Below, piece by piece: positions 1 to 7,923 of a stretch of 13,267 bases of DNA. The number at the start of each line of letters is the position of its first letter. Within the stretch, counting starts at the first letter, position 1. The notes below the pieces were generated by a model that worked only from the letters and a program-made list of their open reading frames with translations, was not told where the DNA came from and made no database searches. The DNA is from JAJDFU01 sp964641965 (GTDB lineage: Bacteria; Bacteroidota; Bacteroidia; Chitinophagales; Saprospiraceae). Position numbers and translations under genes: made by a program. The stretch lies in NCBI GenBank assembly GCA_964641965.1, contig CAZXLD010000077.1, forward strand, positions 1 to 13,267. The letters are read 5' to 3'.

Positions 1-53
1 ATAATCATGCATTTTTTTGCATAAAATACGACTTTTTTATTTTTAAACGGTAT

Positions 54-144
54 TACCACTCGCCATTCGCCATTCACCACTCCGCACCCCGCACTCCACA
101 TTCGACATTCGTCACTTGCCATTTGCAACTTGCCATTTGCACCT
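54..144. repeat. Degenerate heptamer tandem array
   Basis: Split in steps of seven from base 54, the sequence reads as thirteen related 7-mers: TACCACT, CGCCATT, CGCCATT, CACCACT, CCGCACC, CCGCACT, CCACATT, CGACATT, CGTCACT, TGCCATT, TGCAACT, TGCCATT, TGCACCT. Most end in A-C/T-T and have C at position 3 or 4. An exact 14-bp tandem duplication (ACTTGCCATTTGCA) sits at 114-141. It resembles the short heptanucleotide tandem repeats known from filamentous cyanobacteria, but relatedness is not claimed. It lies just upstream of the leader of the first large gene. Confidence 0.75.
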
Positions 145-153
145 CCCTGTTTT

Positions 154-216
154 CCGTGATTTTCCCAAATCCCCATTTCCCGTGTTTCATTTCTGATGGA
201 GTAGAGCGAGCTTGAA
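154..216 (+). promoter_or_regulatory. Conserved 5' leader, copy 1 (twin of 4323-4385)
   Basis: This 63-bp block matches 4323-4385 with a single difference (A205 versus G4374). Identity ends five bases into the TTG-initiated reading frame, while the following coding sequences differ at many positions. It contains a three-codon mini-ORF, ATG GAG TAG (196-204), and an in-frame TGA at 194 that sets the upstream limit of the large reading frame. It probably holds the untranslated leader and translation start signals of the first ELWxxDGT gene. No clear TAnnTTTG promoter box was found in or just before it. Confidence 0.6.
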
Positions 217-3200
217 AAGGACAAAGCCTTTCCCAATGAAATACCTATATCCACTCCTTTTTTTACTCTTTATTTCTTTGTATGGTATGGCCCAGGAGCC
301 TATTCTCCTCAAAGATTTCAATACGAATGGCGTCAGTGCTTTTCCCGATGGAAACTCTTCCAACGATAGTCCGATAAAAGGCATAGCAACAGAAAAAATC
401 CTGTTTTTTCTGGCGGAGACGCCCGGAACGGGCGAGGAAATATTTCGAACAACAGGTACCGAAGTGGGTACGATACTCCTCAAGGATATCAAGCCCGGGG
501 CCAGCGAGTCTAACATCCGTTTTTTGGGCGTCATTGGAGACAAAGTCTTGTTTTCAGCGAATGACGGTATAAATGGCTTTACGCTTTGGTCATCGGAAGG
601 AACAGAATCCAGTACGCGACCAGTAGAGAATGAAGACCCGATCGAACTTAGCCCGTTCGGTTCCTTACGCTCTTTGGTATTTAAAGAGGATCTCTATTTC
701 AGGGGAGATAGGGGGCAAGGAAGCGAGTTGTACAAGTACGATGCACAGACCGGTCTCATTACTCTGGTCCGCGAAATAAATCAGGAGGTCTCGAACGACG
801 GAAGCGGACCCTTTCGATTCGCCGCTGCTCGAGATCACTTCTACTTCACAGCGGACGATGGCATCAACGGACGCGAACTTTGGCAGTCGGACGGAACCCC
901 GGAAGGAACGGAACTGGTTCGCAACATAAGTGGTGGAGACACATCCACCAATATTATCGAAATGAAGACCATTGAAAATTCCAATACCCTTGTTTTCGTA
1001 GCCGATGATGGGGTCAACGGGACCGAACTGTGGATCAGTGTTGGACCAGGTAATTTTACCTATTTGGTTAAGGATATCACACCGGGTGAAGATGGAAGTA
1101 CCATCGAACTGATGGATCTGGCCGGGGAATTAGAGGATTTATTCTATTTCACAGTTCTGGATGACCGTTTTCGTCAGGTGTTGTGGCGTACCAATGGATC
1201 GGAAGAGGGAACGGAAAAGGTTTTGGATCCCAGTGGCAATGAAGTCCAAGTAAATAGATTTACCTCTTTCGAAGGGCAACTCTATATAGCCAGTGATACC
1301 AATCTTTGGCGGACCGGAGGCGTTGGTTTAACCCTGATTTCGAATGAAATGAACAGCTTTGGAGTACCCGATGAATTCGCCGTATGGAACGATTCCTTGT
1401 TTTTTGTGGGAGGTAATTTCCAGGATGGCTTTAAGCTTTTCAAAACCAACGGAACCCCGGAAGGTACCGTTCAGGTTACCGACAGTACTTTCCAGAGTAT
1501 GGGATCACTTTTCGCCACGGAGGACCACCTTTATTTTGTCGGGCGGACCGTCGCTCATGGCACTGAGCTTTATGTTAGTGACGGTAGTCCAGCAGGGACC
1601 TTTCTGTTGTTTGATGGGATACCAGGTCCCGAAGGAAGTTTTTCCAGGATCGGTGGTTGGAAATTCCATACCCTGGAAGATCAGATACTATTTCCAGGCT
1701 TTTCCCCGGAATTTGGCCGTGAGTTGTGGGTTTCCGATGGGACCCGAGAAGGGACTCGACTTCTGAGAAATATCAATACCCAGACCGAAGACGGTCAGTA
1801 CCCAAGTCCCCCCATAGCTCTGGGAAACAAAACCTTTTTTACGACCAACCAAGGCCTTTGGGAAACGGATGGTAGTCAGGAGGGGACCCGCAATATTTAT
1901 GGAGATACGATCATTTATGGCTTGAATACCGTCGGAGATCGTATGATCTTCAGTGTTCCACTATCCGGATCAACCTCAGAAACCTTCAGTAGCGACGGTA
2001 CAGCCGAAGGGACCCGATTCTTGTTGGAGGGTTTTTCGGCAGATAGCATTTCCTTTTTTCCCCAGCCGGGGTATCCGATATTCCAGGGAAACCTCTATTT
2101 GCCCGGTAGAAAGGAGGGCGATGTCAGCTTACTTTGGAAGACCGACGGAACACGGGAAGGAACATTACCGGTTAAAAATATCAACCCCGATGGCTTTGGA
2201 TTTGGGGGTTTTGCGCCAGGACGGTTTCTGGTTTGGGAAGAGGAATTGTTTTTTGCCGCTACAGTAGAGGGCTTGGGTTCGGAACTTTGGAAAACGGATG
2301 GCACAGAAGAAGGAACGGTTCCGGTAGCGGATATCAATCCCTTTTCAAGCAGTTTACCGCTAGGGTTTACTCAGGTAGGAGATGGATTTCTGTTTTTGGC
2401 AGATGATGGGACCAGCGGTAGGGAATTGTGGAAGTCCGACGGCACCACGGAAGGAACTTTACTGGTTAAAGATATATTCCCAGGAAGTCCAAATAATGAT
2501 GGGATACCTGACCCTATCTTAAAGGAATTCAAAGGGAAACTTTATTTCAATGGAACGGATGGGGAAAATGGAAGAGAACTCTGGATAAGTGATGGTACGG
2601 AAGAAGGTACGCGTATGCTAAAAGATATCGCTCCCGGTCCCGGCTGGGGAAATCCCCGCTATTTCGCGGTACTGGACAGTACCTTGTATTTCGCTTCTAA
2701 CAATCAACTTTGGACGACCGACGGTACAGAGGAAGGAACGATGCCCGCAGTTGACGTTCGGGTTCGATCTGAAATGATGTTAGCTGGAAGTGACCTGTTT
2801 TTCTTGGGGGTTGACCCCGAAAATGGATTTGAATTGTGGCGAACCGATGGCACCGAGGAGGGCACCTTCCTGGTCAAGGACATCTTTCCACAAGGGAGCA
2901 GTATCCCTGAACTCCAAGGATACATCAATGAGGTCCTGTATTTTACGGCCATGGATCCGGAAAAAGGACGTGAGCTTTTTGCCTTGTCACCGGTGCGTAT
3001 CCAGACCCGTTTGATGGCCAACCAAGAAGACATCTGCGGAGTAGCAGACAGCATCATTTTTGCCGCTCAGGTAGAAAATGCAGGTGATAATCCCATTTTT
3101 TCCTGGTATGTCAATGGGCAATTCATCCCGGGTGTAACCGGACCGGAATTGGTTACCGTAGGCTTGAAGGATGGTTCCCAGGTGAGTTATCGGGTCCTGG

Positions 3201-3733
3201 CTTCAGATAAATCCGTCTGGAGGCTTGAGCAAATCGTATCCTCCGATACCCTCGATGTGGGTTTGTCGGCTTTGGATCCTCAAATCCAATTATCGGACAA
3301 CCAGTTGACGGCCTCTCCGGCAGCCTCTTATCGATGGTTTTTGGATGGCATCCTTTTACCGGATACGACGCAAGTCATTACCCCCACGGAGATTGGCGAC
3401 TACCAGGTCGAGATCACCAACCTGGCCGGTTGTTCTGCCCGCTCCAAAGCGGTCAATGTATCCACGGTTACGAATATCATCGACCCGCGCCTGGCCAGGG
3501 ACATTCGATTGTTTCCGAATCCCGCCAACGATCAGGTCTTCATCCAGTCCAACCTGAACGAAGAAGTTGACTTGAGCATATATTCGGCCAACGGAAAGCT
3601 GATGTACCAGGGGCGCTTGAATGCCATGCAAACAGGCTTCACGCTGCCCATTTCCCATTTCGCCGATGGCTTGTACCTGATCCGTATGAGCAGTAGTCAG
3701 GGCTGGTACCATCGGAAGGTGATCAAGCAGTAA
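212..3733 (+). CDS. Secreted ELWxxDGT-repeat protein with T9SS type A sorting domain (paralog 1)
   Basis: This 1173-residue protein is probably exported by Sec, carried across the outer membrane by the type IX secretion system, and released or anchored at the surface. A lysine/arginine-rich start and a hydrophobic run (about residues 10-25) end in YGMAQ, a typical signal peptide cleavage region near residue 27. Residues about 76-925 hold eighteen ELWxxDGTxxGT-type motifs (for example ELWKTDGTEEGT and ELWRTDGTEEGT) spaced roughly 45-50 residues apart, plus a terminal ELFALSP; such spacing suggests a propeller-like beta fold. Residues about 930-1090 look Ig-like or PKD-like (SWYVNG, YRWFLDG, GDYQVEI, GC). 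Residues 1098-1173 are a sorting domain: IRLFPNP, ANGK, GLYLIRM, final KVIKQ. The start is taken as TTG 212; ATG 236, eight codons on, also gives a good signal peptide. Divergence from the paralog begins right after the TTG with half of the changes at third codon positions, which mildly favours TTG. The ligand or role is unknown. Confidence 0.93.
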   Translation: MKRTKPFPMKYLYPLLFLLFISLYGMAQEPILLKDFNTNGVSAFPDGNSSNDSPIKGIATEKILFFLAETPGTGEEIFRTTGTEVGTILLKDIKPGASESNIRFLGVIGDKVLFSANDGINGFTLWSSEGTESSTRPVENEDPIELSPFGSLRSLVFKEDLYFRGDRGQGSELYKYDAQTGLITLVREINQEVSNDGSGPFRFAAARDHFYFTADDGINGRELWQSDGTPEGTELVRNISGGDTSTNIIEMKTIENSNTLVFVADDGVNGTELWISVGPGNFTYLVKDITPGEDGSTIELMDLAGELEDLFYFTVLDDRFRQVLWRTNGSEEGTEKVLDPSGNEVQVNRFTSFEGQLYIASDTNLWRTGGVGLTLISNEMNSFGVPDEFAVWNDSLFFVGGNFQDGFKLFKTNGTPEGTVQVTDSTFQSMGSLFATEDHLYFVGRTVAHGTELYVSDGSPAGTFLLFDGIPGPEGSFSRIGGWKFHTLEDQILFPGFSPEFGRELWVSDGTREGTRLLRNINTQTEDGQYPSPPIALGNKTFFTTNQGLWETDGSQEGTRNIYGDTIIYGLNTVGDRMIFSVPLSGSTSETFSSDGTAEGTRFLLEGFSADSISFFPQPGYPIFQGNLYLPGRKEGDVSLLWKTDGTREGTLPVKNINPDGFGFGGFAPGRFLVWEEELFFAATVEGLGSELWKTDGTEEGTVPVADINPFSSSLPLGFTQVGDGFLFLADDGTSGRELWKSDGTTEGTLLVKDIFPGSPNNDGIPDPILKEFKGKLYFNGTDGENGRELWISDGTEEGTRMLKDIAPGPGWGNPRYFAVLDSTLYFASNNQLWTTDGTEEGTMPAVDVRVRSEMMLAGSDLFFLGVDPENGFELWRTDGTEEGTFLVKDIFPQGSSIPELQGYINEVLYFTAMDPEKGRELFALSPVRIQTRLMANQEDICGVADSIIFAAQVENAGDNPIFSWYVNGQFIPGVTGPELVTVGLKDGSQVSYRVLASDKSVWRLEQIVSSDTLDVGLSALDPQIQLSDNQLTASPAASYRWFLDGILLPDTTQVITPTEIGDYQVEITNLAGCSARSKAVNVSTVTNIIDPRLARDIRLFPNPANDQVFIQSNLNEEVDLSIYSANGKLMYQGRLNAMQTGFTLPISHFADGLYLIRMSSSQGWYHRKVIKQ

Positions 3734-3892
3734 GTAGGTGGACAATAATACTGTTGTATTAGATGCGAAGCTATTTTGGTTCTGCTCAAGGCGTCAAAAC
3801 CGCGCATAGCCCCAGCTACGTAAGGCTTTTGAGTACGATGAGCAGGATCAAAAGAACGAGCAGCAAATGGGGCAATATTATTGGCTTCCTAC
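3734..3892. repeat. Imperfect palindromic intergenic element, copy A
   Basis: The element begins on the base after the upstream stop codon. Its left end (GTAGG..CAATAATA) is the inverse of its right end (TATTATTG..CCTAC), 16 of 20 positions agreeing. Further in, TTTTGGTTCTGCTCA on the left matches the reverse complement of TGAGCAGGATCAAAA on the right, with two differences, and the centre holds TAGCCCCAGCTACGTA. The same layout and many of the same words recur at 12612-12776. It could act as a 3' end stem-loop for the upstream gene or be a small non-autonomous mobile element. No transposase or clean target duplication was seen. Confidence 0.6.
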
Positions 3893-4133
3893 TTAAAACC
3901 CGGAAGACAAAGAAACATAGCTGAGAGTTTGGTTAGTTGTGTGACCGTGCTTTCAATGATGCGTTTTGAATTTTCAGTTCTCCGTTTTGAGTTAACCCGG
4001 AAAATTCACCGAATTTTCCGCCTAAAAGGCTTACGAATTGCAAACAGCTGATAATCAAACACTTAAGCATGAATAATTCCCATTCTTATTGTACGAATAC
4101 GTACCCAAATTTGGGTACACAAAATTTTGCAAT

Positions 4134-4185
4134 TGTCAGGGTCTTTAGTGCTGACATCCGCAGGATCGTCAGCATAACCCTGACA
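4134..4185. other. Nested 52-nt stem-loop
   Basis: The outer arms TGTCAGGGT (4134-4142) and ACCCTGACA (4177-4185) pair perfectly. The middle arms TGCTGAC (4149-4155) and GTCAGCA (4168-4174) pair perfectly, and the inner ATCC/GGAT (4156-4159 and 4163-4166) closes on loop GCA. That is twenty base pairs in three helices, separated by a 6+2-nt internal loop and a one-base bulge. No T-tract follows, so it is not a standard terminator. Confidence 0.6.
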
Positions 4186-4226
4186 TAAGTGGTTGAAAAT
4201 CAGTTTATTTTCAGCCATTTATCGTC

Positions 4227-4252
4227 ATTATTCACGGATTTCCGTGAATAAT
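4227..4252. other. Perfect 12-bp stem palindrome
   Basis: Arm ATTATTCACGGA (4227-4238), spacer TT, then its exact inverse (4241-4252). It directly abuts the right boundary repeat CCGGGTTAA. With only two bases between the arms, it would work best as a DNA-binding palindrome, or as an RNA hairpin after opening of the innermost pair. No T-run follows. Confidence 0.6.
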
Positions 4253-4283
4253 CCGGGTTAAGGGAGGGGTACTAATAATTCAA

Positions 4284-4311
4284 AACTAAAAAAACGCCGA
4301 TGCGGATCGGC
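4284..4311 (-). terminator. Hairpin with a T-tract on the minus strand (terminator-like)
   Basis: GCCGAT (4296-4301) and ATCGGC (4306-4311) pair around loop GCGG. Immediately to the left on the + strand is a run of A, which on the minus strand gives a GC-rich hairpin followed by TTTTTTT, the layout of a factor-independent terminator for leftward transcription. No minus-strand gene ends here, so either the match is fortuitous or an unannotated leftward transcript stops here. Confidence 0.4.
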
Positions 4312-4322
4312 ATCCCGGAAAA

Positions 4323-4385
4323 CCGTGATTTTCCCAAATCCCCATTTCCCGTGTTTCATTTCTGATGGAGTAGGGCGAGCTTGAA
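4323..4385 (+). promoter_or_regulatory. Conserved 5' leader, copy 2 (twin of 154-216)
   Basis: This block matches 154-216 at 62 of 63 bases and contains the same ATG GAG TAG mini-ORF, here at 4365-4373. The bases upstream differ completely between the copies, so the shared block is sharply delimited on its left. It leads into the second ELWxxDGT gene and probably carries the same expression signals. Confidence 0.6.
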
Positions 4386-7300
4386 GAAGACCAAGTCATT
4401 ATCAATGAAATATCTTTACTCACTCCTTTCTTTGATCTTTTTCATCTCTTATGGGTTGGCCCAGGATCCCGTTTTACTCAAGGACTTTCGAACCAATGGA
4501 GCGAGCGCTTTTCCCTACGATCCGTTTATCAAAGGCCTTTCTACCGGGAATATGCTTTTTTTCCTGGCCGAAACTCCGGATCAAGGTGAAGAACTGTATC
4601 GAACGAACGGCACCGAGATTGGGACGCAATTTCTGAAAGACATCCGCCCGGGGGAGGCTCCTTCGTCCATCCGGTTCTTGGCGACTATTGGCGATTCCCT
4701 GTTTTTTGCCGCTTCTGATGGAGAAAATGGTTACGAGCTTTGGGTTTCGGTGGGGACCACTTCCAGTACATTAATGGTTGAGGATCTGAATGAAGGAAAT
4801 TCCTCGGGCATTCGGACGTCCCGTAATTCCTGGATCGTTTTCGAAAATGATCTGTACTTCGCTGGAAATAATGGGTCCACGGGGACAGAATTGTATAAGT
4901 ACGATTTGGAAACCAAATCAACCTCCTTGGTTCGGGACCTGGATGACAGGGATGGTGGAGCCGGCAACACCCGAAGCAGCAATCCGGAAAATTTTACCCT
5001 TGGGGAAGAGGTATTCTATTTCACAGCCCAGGATAGCAGTGGTCGGGAACTGTGGCGGACCGACGGGACCCCTCAAAATACCGGAAAAATTGCAGATCTG
5101 AATCCAGGTCCGGGTTCCACGGCCTTCTATGAGATGAAGGTAGTCGGAGGTTCTACCTTAGTCTTCCTGGCTGACGACGGAATTGCGGGAGAAGAATTAT
5201 GGATTAGCCTTGGGTCAGCCTTGTTTACGGTTCGACTGGACCTGACCCCGGGACCCGAGAGCAGCGACATTCGATTATTTGACCTGATTGATGACCGATT
5301 TTATTTTACCAAAAGGGAGAGATTCAGCGATTATCTATATAGCACAAATGGCTCTGAAGGAGGCACCCAAAAAGTCCTGACGAGTGATGGCGATTCCATC
5401 CGGGCTTTCTCTCCTTTTATGTTTCAGGAAGAGCTTTATTTCAGGGGGCCGGGTTCCCGGTTGTGGAAGATCAATAGGGATGGGGAGTTAGTTGAAAATA
5501 TAACGAGTTTTTCCGTTTTCTACGGAGCCGATATGCCTGCCATATTGAACGATACGCTCCTTTACTTTTTTGGAAGCTCCTCAGAAGGAAATGTACTGTA
5601 TCAATCCAATGGGACTTCCGAGGGAACCACACCCATTGATACCGTTAATCGAAGGAGCTTTTACGATGTGGATAATTTATTTGCCACCGAAAGCCATGTC
5701 TTCTTTATTGTCGAGACCGATTCTTTTGGCCGGGAAATTTTTGTCAGTGACGGAACCATCGAAGGGACCGGCCTCTTGATCGATAGCAAACCCGGTCCGG
5801 AAGATGGTTTTGAATCCTACGAAGATGTCTTTTTTCATGCCATCGGCAATCAGTTTATTTTCCCCGGATATGACGACATTCACGGCCGTGAGATCTGGAC
5901 CTCTGATGGAACCGTGGAAGGCACCCGCTTGCTTCGGGACCTGAATACGCAGACCGAGGATGTGCGCTTGTACAGTGATCCGACCGAGCTGGGCAACAAG
6001 ACCTTTTTCTCCACGGATGAGGGCTTGTGGGAAACCGATGGTACCTCGGAAGGAACCCAGTTGGTCTGGGGGGAGGGGCCGGCCTATGGCTTGAATGCGG
6101 TGGGCGACAAGTTACTCATGCGGGCAAGCACGCCCGGGGTCAATAGTCTTGGTCTAGTGGTCAGCGACGGTACGGCTGAGGGGACAAAACCTTTGTTTGA
6201 TTCGGCGACGGCGGCCCCGCTGCGTTTTATCATCCAGGATAATGACCCGGTATTCAATGGGAGGCTCTATTTCATGGGGCGGGAACCGGATACGGACTAC
6301 GAACTCTGGAGCTCCGACGGAACGTCCGAAGGGACGTCCCTGGTCAAGGATATTGGCGAGAACAACTTTGGGTTCAACGGGTTTTCCGGTGCCCGATTCG
6401 CCGTTTTCAATAATGAACTTTATTTCGCTACCAACGATGGGGTAATCGGCTTTGAACTCTGGAAAACGGATGGTACAGAGGAGGGCACGGTAGCGGTGGC
6501 GGATATCAATCCATTTGGAAGTGGTTTACCAGGTAAGTTTGCCGTGTTGGGGGACGAATTGTTTTTCATTGCCAACGACGGCACGGGAGGAGACGAACTC
6601 TGGAAGACCGATGGTAGCCAGGAGGGGACAGAACTGGTCAAGGATATATTCCCGGGAGAACCCGATGATGATGGATTGGGAAATACGGATCTCGTGCCTT
6701 TCAATGGAAAGCTCTACTTCGCAGCAACCGATGGCGAAAATGGCACGGAACTTTGGGTCAGTGATGGTACGGAAGAAGGTACGCTCCTATTCAAGGACTT
6801 CATTCCAGGAGGTGCTTTTAGCCAAAGTGGCGGACCCCGTTTTTTCTATTCGACTGACAGCCTACTTTATTTTACCGCTAAAGACACCTCAGGCACTAAA
6901 TTGTGGAAGACTGATGGTACGCTGGAAGGAACGGTCCCTGCCGTAGAGATACAACCTACTTCCGAACTGGTAGCTGCGGGAGATTATTTTTTCTTCAGAG
7001 CATTTACTGAAGAAAACGGACAGGAGTTGTGGCGGTCGAATGGTACGCCGGAAGGGACCTTTTTGGTGAAAGACATATTCGATGGCCCTAACGACAGCTC
7101 GCCGTTCCTGGAGGGTTTTGTAAATGATGTATTGTATTTCACTGCTACGGATCCGGATAAAGGGCGCGAACTCTTCGCACTATCTCCCTTGCGCATTCAG
7201 GGAAAAATGACTGCCGATACAGAAGAAATATGTAGTGTCGCAGATAGCATCACCTTTACGGCAGAGGTGCGTAATGCGGGCGATAATCCGACTTTGCGTT

Positions 7301-7923
7301 GGTACGTAAATGGTCAATTGGTTCCCAACCAAAACAGCTCTGTATTTCGAGCTGCCGGATTAGCCGACGGCACCCAGGTGAGCCTGGAGATCATTGCCGA
7401 CCAATCCGTTTGGACCCTTAGCGAGCAGGTATTTATAGAAGGCCTTCCCGTTGGCATTTCCGGTTTGAACCCTGAAATAACCGTTCAGGAAAACCAGCTT
7501 ACGGCCAATGAAGCAGCCTCCTACCGGTGGTTTCTGGACGGCAACCTGATCAGTGATACCAGCCAGACGATCATCGCCACCACCAGTGGCAACTACCAGG
7601 TTGAAATTACCAATATTGCCGGCTGTACAGCCTTGTCGGAAGAAGTAAGCCTAACGGTCACCAATACGGCTGACCCACGCTTGGTCCACGGTATTCGACT
7701 CTATCCCAATCCGGTTCGAGCGCAGCTTTTCCTCGAATCCGATCTGAACGAACCTGTGGATGTTTCGGTAATCGCTGCCACCGGACAAACCGTTTACCGA
7801 GGTCGTATGCAGTCTTTTGGCAGCCAATTGAATATACCGATGGACCAATTGGCAAAAGGATTATACCTGATCCGCTTACAAACCAGTCGAGGATGGCATC
7901 ATCGGAGGATTTTGAAACAATGA
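4381..7923 (+). CDS. Secreted ELWxxDGT-repeat protein with T9SS type A sorting domain (paralog 2)
   Basis: This 1180-residue protein is collinear with the product of 212-3733. It has a lysine-rich start and a hydrophobic signal peptide ending FISYGLAQ (about residue 28). Eighteen ELWxxDGT-type motifs run from ELYRTNGTEIGT (71-82) to ELWRSNGTPEGT and close with ELFALSP at 930. An Ig-like/PKD-like stretch follows (RWYVNG, YRWFLDG, GNYQVEI, GC). The sorting domain, residues 1105-1180, shows IRLYPNP, ATGQ, GLYLIRL and a basic tail RRILKQ. The start is TTG 4381, with ATG 4405 as the alternative at the same relative place as in the paralog. The stop is a tandem TGA TAA. The equal repeat number and order indicate duplication of a whole gene, not repeat expansion. 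Both genes lie in the same direction but are separated by 647 bp, so separate transcription is likely. The function is unknown; a surface or extracellular adhesive role is only an inference. Confidence 0.93.
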   Translation: MKKTKSLSMKYLYSLLSLIFFISYGLAQDPVLLKDFRTNGASAFPYDPFIKGLSTGNMLFFLAETPDQGEELYRTNGTEIGTQFLKDIRPGEAPSSIRFLATIGDSLFFAASDGENGYELWVSVGTTSSTLMVEDLNEGNSSGIRTSRNSWIVFENDLYFAGNNGSTGTELYKYDLETKSTSLVRDLDDRDGGAGNTRSSNPENFTLGEEVFYFTAQDSSGRELWRTDGTPQNTGKIADLNPGPGSTAFYEMKVVGGSTLVFLADDGIAGEELWISLGSALFTVRLDLTPGPESSDIRLFDLIDDRFYFTKRERFSDYLYSTNGSEGGTQKVLTSDGDSIRAFSPFMFQEELYFRGPGSRLWKINRDGELVENITSFSVFYGADMPAILNDTLLYFFGSSSEGNVLYQSNGTSEGTTPIDTVNRRSFYDVDNLFATESHVFFIVETDSFGREIFVSDGTIEGTGLLIDSKPGPEDGFESYEDVFFHAIGNQFIFPGYDDIHGREIWTSDGTVEGTRLLRDLNTQTEDVRLYSDPTELGNKTFFSTDEGLWETDGTSEGTQLVWGEGPAYGLNAVGDKLLMRASTPGVNSLGLVVSDGTAEGTKPLFDSATAAPLRFIIQDNDPVFNGRLYFMGREPDTDYELWSSDGTSEGTSLVKDIGENNFGFNGFSGARFAVFNNELYFATNDGVIGFELWKTDGTEEGTVAVADINPFGSGLPGKFAVLGDELFFIANDGTGGDELWKTDGSQEGTELVKDIFPGEPDDDGLGNTDLVPFNGKLYFAATDGENGTELWVSDGTEEGTLLFKDFIPGGAFSQSGGPRFFYSTDSLLYFTAKDTSGTKLWKTDGTLEGTVPAVEIQPTSELVAAGDYFFFRAFTEENGQELWRSNGTPEGTFLVKDIFDGPNDSSPFLEGFVNDVLYFTATDPDKGRELFALSPLRIQGKMTADTEEICSVADSITFTAEVRNAGDNPTLRWYVNGQLVPNQNSSVFRAAGLADGTQVSLEIIADQSVWTLSEQVFIEGLPVGISGLNPEITVQENQLTANEAASYRWFLDGNLISDTSQTIIATTSGNYQVEITNIAGCTALSEEVSLTVTNTADPRLVHGIRLYPNPVRAQLFLESDLNEPVDVSVIAATGQTVYRGRMQSFGSQLNIPMDQLAKGLYLIRLQTSRGWHHRRILKQ

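Larger units (their letters stand above)
3992..4261. other. Hairpin-dense intergenic element bounded by a 9-bp inverted repeat
   Basis: The ends are TTAACCCGG (3992-4000) and CCGGGTTAA (4253-4261), exact inverse copies. Between them lie a perfect 10-bp stem with loop ACC (3998-4020), an 18-bp perfect palindrome GTACCCAAATTTGGGTAC (4101-4118), a 10-bp palindrome CAAAATTTTG (4120-4129), a long nested stem (4134-4185), a 10-bp stem with one G-T pair (4191-4216) and a perfect 12-bp stem with loop TT (4227-4252). No reading frame of note was seen. It may be a structured RNA, a cluster of protein-binding sites or a MITE-like element. The family was not recognised. Confidence 0.55.

Noticed and set aside
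54..144. CRISPR array
   Set aside because: The period is seven bases with no spacers, and no cas genes are present.
187..543. Minus-strand open frame of 118 codons over the leader and first repeats
   Set aside because: It lies antisense to the strong + strand gene, crosses its leader, and its protein (runs of S, P, V and R) has no domain features; repeats of the sense gene keep such frames open.
2095..3057. Minus-strand open frames rich in TVPSSVPSVFQS
   Set aside because: These are the antisense reading of the ELWxxDGTxxGT motif; the same phrase recurs in the paralog, so the repeat codons explain them.
3356..3745. Minus-strand open frame of 129 codons across the 3' end of the first large gene
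   Set aside because: It is antisense to the conserved T9SS sorting domain and has no recognisable domain or upstream signal.
3998..4020. Perfect 10-bp stem considered as the terminator of the first large gene
   Set aside because: It is 265 bases past the stop codon and neither strand has a T-run after the stem; it fits better as part of the bounded palindrome cluster.
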